A DNA stretch of 18,602 nucleotides, taken from the NCBI GenBank assembly GCA_937907705.1, contig CALCVP010000091.1, positions 1-18,602 of the forward strand. Reading direction: 5' to 3'. The translations under genes were made by a program, and so were the position numbers. Positions 14,747 through 18,602 of this stretch are shown in pieces. Under the pieces are notes generated by a model that saw only the letters and a program-made list of their open reading frames with translations, searched no databases and was not told the origin of the DNA. Position 1 is the first letter of the stretch. The number at the start of each line of letters is the position of its first letter. Origin of the DNA: an uncultured Prevotella sp. GTDB taxonomy: Bacteria; Bacteroidota; Bacteroidia; Bacteroidales; Bacteroidaceae.

Positions 14747-16270
14747 ATGGCAAAGAAAGCATTATTGATGATACTCGATGGATGGGGTATCGGAAAGCAC
14801 GGCAAAGGCGATGTTATCTACAACACGCCAACTCAGTATCTTGACTATCTTTATGCAACCAACCCTCACTCACAGCTGATGGCTTGTGGAGAGGATGTCG
14901 GACTGCCTGAAGGCCAGATGGGCAACTCTGAGGTAGGACACCTCAATATCGGTGCCGGCCGCATCGTATATCAAGACCTTGTCAAGATTAATCGTGCATG
15001 CAAGGATGGCTCTATACTTACCAACAAAGAGATTGTAAGTGCTTACAGCTATGCCCGTGACCACGGAAAGAAGCTCCACTTGATGGGACTTACCTCTACC
15101 GGCGGTGTGCACTCTTCTTTGAACCACCTGTTCAAGCTGATTGAAATATCCAAGGAGTATGGCTTGAAGAACACTTACGTTCACTGCTTCATGGACGGTC
15201 GTGATACCGACCCAAAGAGTGGAGCTGGCTTTATCAAGGAAGTAAGCGAGGTATGTGAGAAAAACGATGCCCACATAGCCAGCATAGTGGGACGCTTCTA
15301 TGCTATGGACCGCGACAAGCGTTGGAACCGCGTGAAAGAGGCTTATGACCTGCTTGTAGAGGGCAAGGGCAAAAAGGCTGACGATATGGTAAAGGCTATG
15401 GAAGAGAGCTACGCTGATGGTGTAACCGATGAGTTTATCAAGCCTATTGTCAACGCTAAGGTAAACGGTACCATTGAGGAAGGTGATGTGGTTATCTTTA
15501 TCAACTACCGCAATGACCGTGCCAAGGAGCTGACTCAGGTATTGACTCAACAGGATATGCCGGAAGAGGGCATGCACACTATCAAAGACCTGCAATACTA
15601 CTGCATGACACCATACGACGCTTCATTCAAGGGCGTACATATCCTCTTCCCTAAAGACAATGTACAAGACACTTTGGGCGAATATCTGAGCAAGCATGGC
15701 AAGAAACAGCTGCACACAGCAGAGACCGAAAAGTATGCTCACGTAACATTCTTCTTCAACGGTGGCCGCGAAACTCCTTTTGAAGGTGAAGACCGTATCT
15801 TGGTTCCATCGCCAAAGGTTGCTACTTACGACCTGAAGCCTGAGATGAGTGCCTTTGAAGTAAAAGACAAGTTGGTAGGTGCCATCAACACACAGGAGTA
15901 TGACTTTATCGTGGTTAACTTTGCCAATGGCGATATGGTAGGCCACACTGGTATCTACAATGCCATCGCCAAGGCTGTATGGGCTGTAGACCACTGCGTG
16001 CATGACGTGGTAGAGGCTGCCAAGGCCAACGATTATGAGGTGATTATCATTGCTGACCACGGTAATGCCGACAACGCTATCAACCCTGACGGCACACCTA
16101 ACACGGCTCACTCTCTGAATCCTGTGCCTTTCATTTACGTTACTGACAACAACAGCGCTACCGTAAAAGACGGCCGCTTGGCAGACGTGGCACCTTCTAT
16201 CCTGCACATCATGGGACTGGAGCAGCCTGCTGACATGACTGGCGAAGACCTTATCTCTGACAACAAGTAA
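14747..16270 (+). CDS. gpmI: 2,3-bisphosphoglycerate-independent phosphoglycerate mutase
   Basis: It interconverts 3- and 2-phosphoglycerate in glycolysis and gluconeogenesis through a phosphoserine, using two Mn ions. The 507-residue length is normal. Visible sites include Asp11 (ILDGWG), the catalytic Ser61 in QMGNSEVGHLN, the substrate region HCFMDGRDTDPKSG, GRFYAMDRDKRW and NYRNDRA, and metal ligands Asp396 and His400 in NGDMVGHTG and Asp437-His438 in ADHGNADNA. It is monocistronic, with a strong promoter and a strong terminator, as fits a highly expressed glycolytic enzyme. The start at ATG 14747 gives the standard MAKKALLMILDGWG opening. Confidence 0.97.
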   Translation: MAKKALLMILDGWGIGKHGKGDVIYNTPTQYLDYLYATNPHSQLMACGEDVGLPEGQMGNSEVGHLNIGAGRIVYQDLVKINRACKDGSILTNKEIVSAYSYARDHGKKLHLMGLTSTGGVHSSLNHLFKLIEISKEYGLKNTYVHCFMDGRDTDPKSGAGFIKEVSEVCEKNDAHIASIVGRFYAMDRDKRWNRVKEAYDLLVEGKGKKADDMVKAMEESYADGVTDEFIKPIVNAKVNGTIEEGDVVIFINYRNDRAKELTQVLTQQDMPEEGMHTIKDLQYYCMTPYDASFKGVHILFPKDNVQDTLGEYLSKHGKKQLHTAETEKYAHVTFFFNGGRETPFEGEDRILVPSPKVATYDLKPEMSAFEVKDKLVGAINTQEYDFIVVNFANGDMVGHTGIYNAIAKAVWAVDHCVHDVVEAAKANDYEVIIIADHGNADNAINPDGTPNTAHSLNPVPFIYVTDNNSATVKDGRLADVAPSILHIMGLEQPADMTGEDLISDNK

Positions 16271-16308
16271 TGAGTTGCCGCTGAGCGGAACATCCACTCA
16301 AGCTATAT

Positions 16309-16358
16309 AAAAAGACGGGAGGAAACCTTCATAATGCAAGGTTTCCTCCCGCTTTTTT
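16309..16358 (+). terminator. Two-way terminator between gpmI and the S41 protease gene
   Basis: A 14-bp perfect stem, CGGGAGGAAACCTT (16316-16329) with AAGGTTTCCTCCCG (16338-16351), closes an eight-base loop and is followed by C and six T. Five A (16309-16313) on the other side give a T run on the minus strand, so it can end both convergent transcripts. Confidence 0.92.
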
Positions 16359-16397
16359 ATGTCTGTCGAGCCAACTGTTGCCAGCCCGGAGCCTCTG

Positions 16398-18098
16398 CTA
16401 TTTCTTGTTTTTCTTCTTTGCCACAGCCTTTGCAGGAGCCTTCAGTATGTTGTTGTAACGCTCCGTATCCTTTATCAAGGCGCAAGCCTCTTTCATCTGC
16501 TTGTCGTCTTTGAGTCCATTCTCTATCGTACCGCGCTGATAATAATAGACACCAGCCAAATCGTTGGCTATCATCTGCATGATAACCTTCTTGTTGTGGT
16601 CAAGGTCGTGCGCTATATTGTGCTTCAGCTTCTTTTCAAGTTCGTCAAAAGCAGCTTTCGCATCATCATAATAGCCCTCAAACTTTACTATCTTTTTCAA
16701 TGAAGCCAAAGCCTTCTCGCTCTCAGGGTCGTAAGTAAAGCCACTGTTGACAACACGCTGTTTGAACGCCTCATAATCGGCATCGGTCAGTGCAAACTCG
16801 GCAGCAGGAGCTATCTTCGGGTGCTTGGCTATATAGTCTGTCTCGTAATCCAGCAGCACCTCGGTAGAGTCAAGTCCGTTTACCGTGAGATAATACACGA
16901 TGTTAGGCAGCGAGTCGGGCTTCACTTCCACATCAGGCTTGATGCCGCCGCCGTCTCTTACCTCGCGCCCCTTGGCGGTATAGAATACATGAGTGAGCGA
17001 GTCGGGTATATGCTCCATGTATCCTCCACGGGCATGCTTGTAGTTAATGGCCTGTATGCAGCGCCCGCTGGGTATATAGTATTTGCCTGTAGTGAGCTTC
17101 AGTTGTCCGTTGTACGACAGGTCCAGCGGCAGTTGCACCACGCCTTTTCCATAAGTGCGCGTGCCCATCACTACCCCACGGTCAAGGTCTTGCAGGCTGC
17201 CGCAGGTTATCTCGCTGGCACTGGCAGTCTCGCCATTGACCAGTACCACGATAGGCATGACCGTATCGATAGGCTCCTGGGTAGTCTTGTAATCGTTGTT
17301 GGCACGCTTCAGCTTGCCACGTGTCTTGACCAATGTAATGCCTTTGGGCACAAACATGTTGACAATGCTTACCGCCTCTGACACAGAGCCGCCGCCATTG
17401 CCGCGCAAGTCAAGCACCAAGCCTTTCATGCCCTTGCTCTTCAATTCTACAAAAGCACGGCGCACATCCTTGGCACAGTTATCTGTAAAGCTGTTCAGAT
17501 TGATGTAGCCAATGCCGTCTGCCTGCAATCCGTAATAAGGTATGGCAGGCATCTCGATAGCCCTGCGCGTAATCTTCATCTGCATTTGCTTGCCCGTAGC
17601 GGGGCGTTTGATTTTCAGTACAAAGGTAGTGCCCGCATCTCCGCGCAGATGAGAACTCACATAGCTCACGTCTTTATTTGTCATGGTAGAGTCGTCTATG
17701 CTCAATATGATATCGCCTTTCTGCAGACCAGCCTCAGCAGCAGGCGAGTTGGCGTAAGGCTCGTCTATAACCACCCGTTTCAGTTTCTGGTTATACCTTA
17801 TAATAGAGCCTATACCCACATATCTGCCCGTCAGCATGGTTTTGAGGTCTTTGGTCTTCTCCTCCGGATAATACACCGTATAAGGGTCGAGCGAGCGCAG
17901 CATCGAGCTGATGGCCGTGCCCACGGTCTCGTCAGCATCCAACGTATCTACATACATCAAGTCAAGATAATTGTATATCTCGTTAAACACTTGCATGTTC
18001 TTTGCCACCTTGAAGGTATGCTCCTTGCCCTCTTGTGCACACAGTGCAGCAAAAGGCAGCAATGCCAACAGCAGCAGATTAAATAGCTTTGTCTTCAT
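16398..18098 (-). CDS. S41 carboxy-terminal processing protease (CtpA-like)
   Basis: A periplasmic serine protease of 566 residues. A signal peptide ends near Ala21 (AALCA then Gln); a lipobox is not convincing. An N-terminal helical part (about 30-90) precedes a PDZ domain (about 92-168), which binds substrate C-termini, then the S41 catalytic core with the Ser/Lys dyad Ser293 (NGETASASEI) and Lys318 (RTYGKGVVQ). The LDLRGNGGG segment (229-237) is characteristic. A long C-terminal extension (about 400-566) ends in a lysine-rich tail. Such enzymes trim or degrade periplasmic proteins with exposed C-termini; the target here is unknown. No gene symbol is given because several S41 paralogues occur in these bacteria. 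It converges on gpmI and may have a leader of nearly 300 bases. Confidence 0.93.
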   Translation of the reverse strand: MKTKLFNLLLLALLPFAALCAQEGKEHTFKVAKNMQVFNEIYNYLDLMYVDTLDADETVGTAISSMLRSLDPYTVYYPEEKTKDLKTMLTGRYVGIGSIIRYNQKLKRVVIDEPYANSPAAEAGLQKGDIILSIDDSTMTNKDVSYVSSHLRGDAGTTFVLKIKRPATGKQMQMKITRRAIEMPAIPYYGLQADGIGYINLNSFTDNCAKDVRRAFVELKSKGMKGLVLDLRGNGGGSVSEAVSIVNMFVPKGITLVKTRGKLKRANNDYKTTQEPIDTVMPIVVLVNGETASASEITCGSLQDLDRGVVMGTRTYGKGVVQLPLDLSYNGQLKLTTGKYYIPSGRCIQAINYKHARGGYMEHIPDSLTHVFYTAKGREVRDGGGIKPDVEVKPDSLPNIVYYLTVNGLDSTEVLLDYETDYIAKHPKIAPAAEFALTDADYEAFKQRVVNSGFTYDPESEKALASLKKIVKFEGYYDDAKAAFDELEKKLKHNIAHDLDHNKKVIMQMIANDLAGVYYYQRGTIENGLKDDKQMKEACALIKDTERYNNILKAPAKAVAKKKNKK

Positions 18099-18178
18099 AT
18101 TCTGTTATTTTCATGTATCGTTCTGTCCATCCTCGCTGCTGATACCGTCCAACACCATTTTCCGTATCAGCAACCAAG

Positions 18179-18288
18179 AGCTATGCTTTCGCCCTCTGAA
18201 AGCACTGCTTTCGCAAGCCGATTGCATAGCTTTCGCAGGGCAATAGCTATGCTCTTACAAGCCCATAGCAGTGCTATCGGCAAGCCTC
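18179..18288 (-). repeat. 22-bp period repeat array, family 1, upstream of the S41 protease gene
   Basis: Five units start exactly 22 bp apart at 18179, 18201, 18223, 18245 and 18267. Each has a core of the form AGCNNNGCT (TGCATAGCT in the third) followed by a TTCGC-like pentamer and eight bases, often AAGCCNAT. Cores are AGCTATGCT, AGCACTGCT, TGCATAGCT, AGCTATGCT and AGCAGTGCT. Unit 2 is the reverse complement of unit 5 over nine bases and unit 3 of unit 4 over eight (GCATAGCT/AGCTATGC), with 14 bases between paired cores on both sides. The array could thus fold into a symmetrical nested hairpin. Units are shared in sequence with the array at 9013-9100. Confidence 0.78.
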
Positions 18289-18483
18289 TTGCTCCCCTGC
18301 CACACCCTTGCCGGCATATTTGCCACACAACAGCAGCTCTTTAGCCACCTTTGCGGACACCGCTGCATCTTGCAAAAGAGAGGGTTCAATACTGCAAAAG
18401 TACATGATTATAGTGGTAAAACACCATTTTAAGGCAAAAAAATATCTTTTTTTATGCAAAACTTAAAATTTTTCGCTGAAAAG
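18289..18483. other. Intergenic region between the S41 protease repeats and tRNA-Asn promoter
   Basis: About 190 bp with no credible gene. A minus-strand frame from 18459 to 18274 would encode 61 residues, but it runs across a likely promoter box and into the repeats, and shows no recognisable domain. The stretch from 18099 to 18178 also holds nothing I recognise. Confidence 0.5.
18394..18402 (-). promoter_or_regulatory. Candidate -7 element for the S41 protease gene
   Basis: On the minus strand this reads TACTTTTGC, matching TAnnTTTGY. It lies about 295 bp before the protease ATG; if used, the leader RNA would contain the whole 22-bp repeat array. A closer promoter without a good consensus cannot be excluded. 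Confidence 0.35.
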
Positions 18484-18516
18484 TTTGGCGGTTAAAGAAA
18501 AACGTTGTACCTTTGC
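18484..18516 (+). promoter_or_regulatory. Near-consensus promoter of tRNA-Asn
   Basis: TTTG (18484-18487) and TACCTTTGC (18508-18516) are 20 bp apart, the same layout as the tRNA-Glu promoter. Transcription should begin near 18523, about 26 bases before the tRNA. Confidence 0.85.
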
Positions 18517-18548
18517 ATCGCATTTGAGAAACAATGCTACTAATAAAA

Positions 18549-18602
18549 GCTTCAATAGCTCAGTTGGTTAGAGCACCTGACTGTTAATCAGGGGGTCGTT
18601 GG
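18549..18602 (+). tRNA. tRNA-Asn(GTT), 3' part missing
   Basis: The 5' portion of a tRNA gene cut by the window edge. Acceptor strand GCTTCAA (18549-18555) is followed by TA, a D-arm beginning GCTC with loop AGTTGGTTA, and anticodon stem CCTGA/TCAGG around loop CTGTTAA, giving anticodon GTT for asparagine. The T-arm and 3' acceptor lie beyond the window. Confidence 0.92.

Noticed and set aside
18274..18459. Minus-strand frame of 61 codons upstream of the S41 protease gene
   Set aside because: It runs through a candidate promoter and into the repeat array and shows no recognisable features. A 37-codon frame within the leader was also seen and not supported.

Overview
The window looks like core chromosome of a Bacteroidota bacterium, most likely a member of the Prevotellaceae. 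The pointers are: promoters of the Bacteroidota type (TTTG about 19-20 bp upstream of TAnnTTTGY), no recognisable Shine-Dalgarno sequences, tRNA genes without an encoded CCA, Bacteroidota-type protein families (DUF4292 lipoprotein, glycine-lipid acyltransferases GlsA/GlsB, an M6 protease with a type IX secretion-like C-terminus), and GyrB and RecO sequences of Bacteroidota type. The species assignment is inference; no database was searched. No insertion sequence, prophage, CRISPR array or broken gene was seen.

Layout, left to right. The 3' part of a tRNA-Pro(CGG) gene and a two-way terminator open the window. A four-gene minus-strand operon follows (transcribed dut, TPR lipoprotein, DUF4292 lipoprotein, EnvC-like LytM protein; 250-5111). 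It faces away from dgt on the plus strand, so dUTPase and a dNTP triphosphohydrolase share a divergent promoter region. The minus-strand pair glsA-glsB (6917-8779) should make glycine lipids and converges on dgt over a strong hairpin. recO (minus) comes next, then a plus-strand unit of tRNA-Glu and rpsT driven by a near-consensus promoter, then gyrB (plus). gyrB converges on a secreted M6 metalloprotease (minus). gpmI (plus) has its own strong promoter and converges on an S41/CtpA-type protease (minus). The window ends inside a tRNA-Asn(GTT) gene that has a near-consensus promoter.

The genes are mostly housekeeping: nucleotide-pool hygiene, envelope lipoproteins and cell-wall separation, an unusual membrane lipid, DNA repair and topology, translation, glycolysis and periplasmic proteolysis.

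The least expected signal lies between genes. Three intergenic stretches (about 9013-9100, 12644-12797 and 18179-18288) hold degenerate direct repeats with the same period of exactly 22 bp, in two sequence families. Two of these arrays start at the stop codon of the upstream minus-strand gene. Paired units inside the arrays are complementary and could fold. I do not recognise a named element with these properties, and they are the main lead for follow-up.
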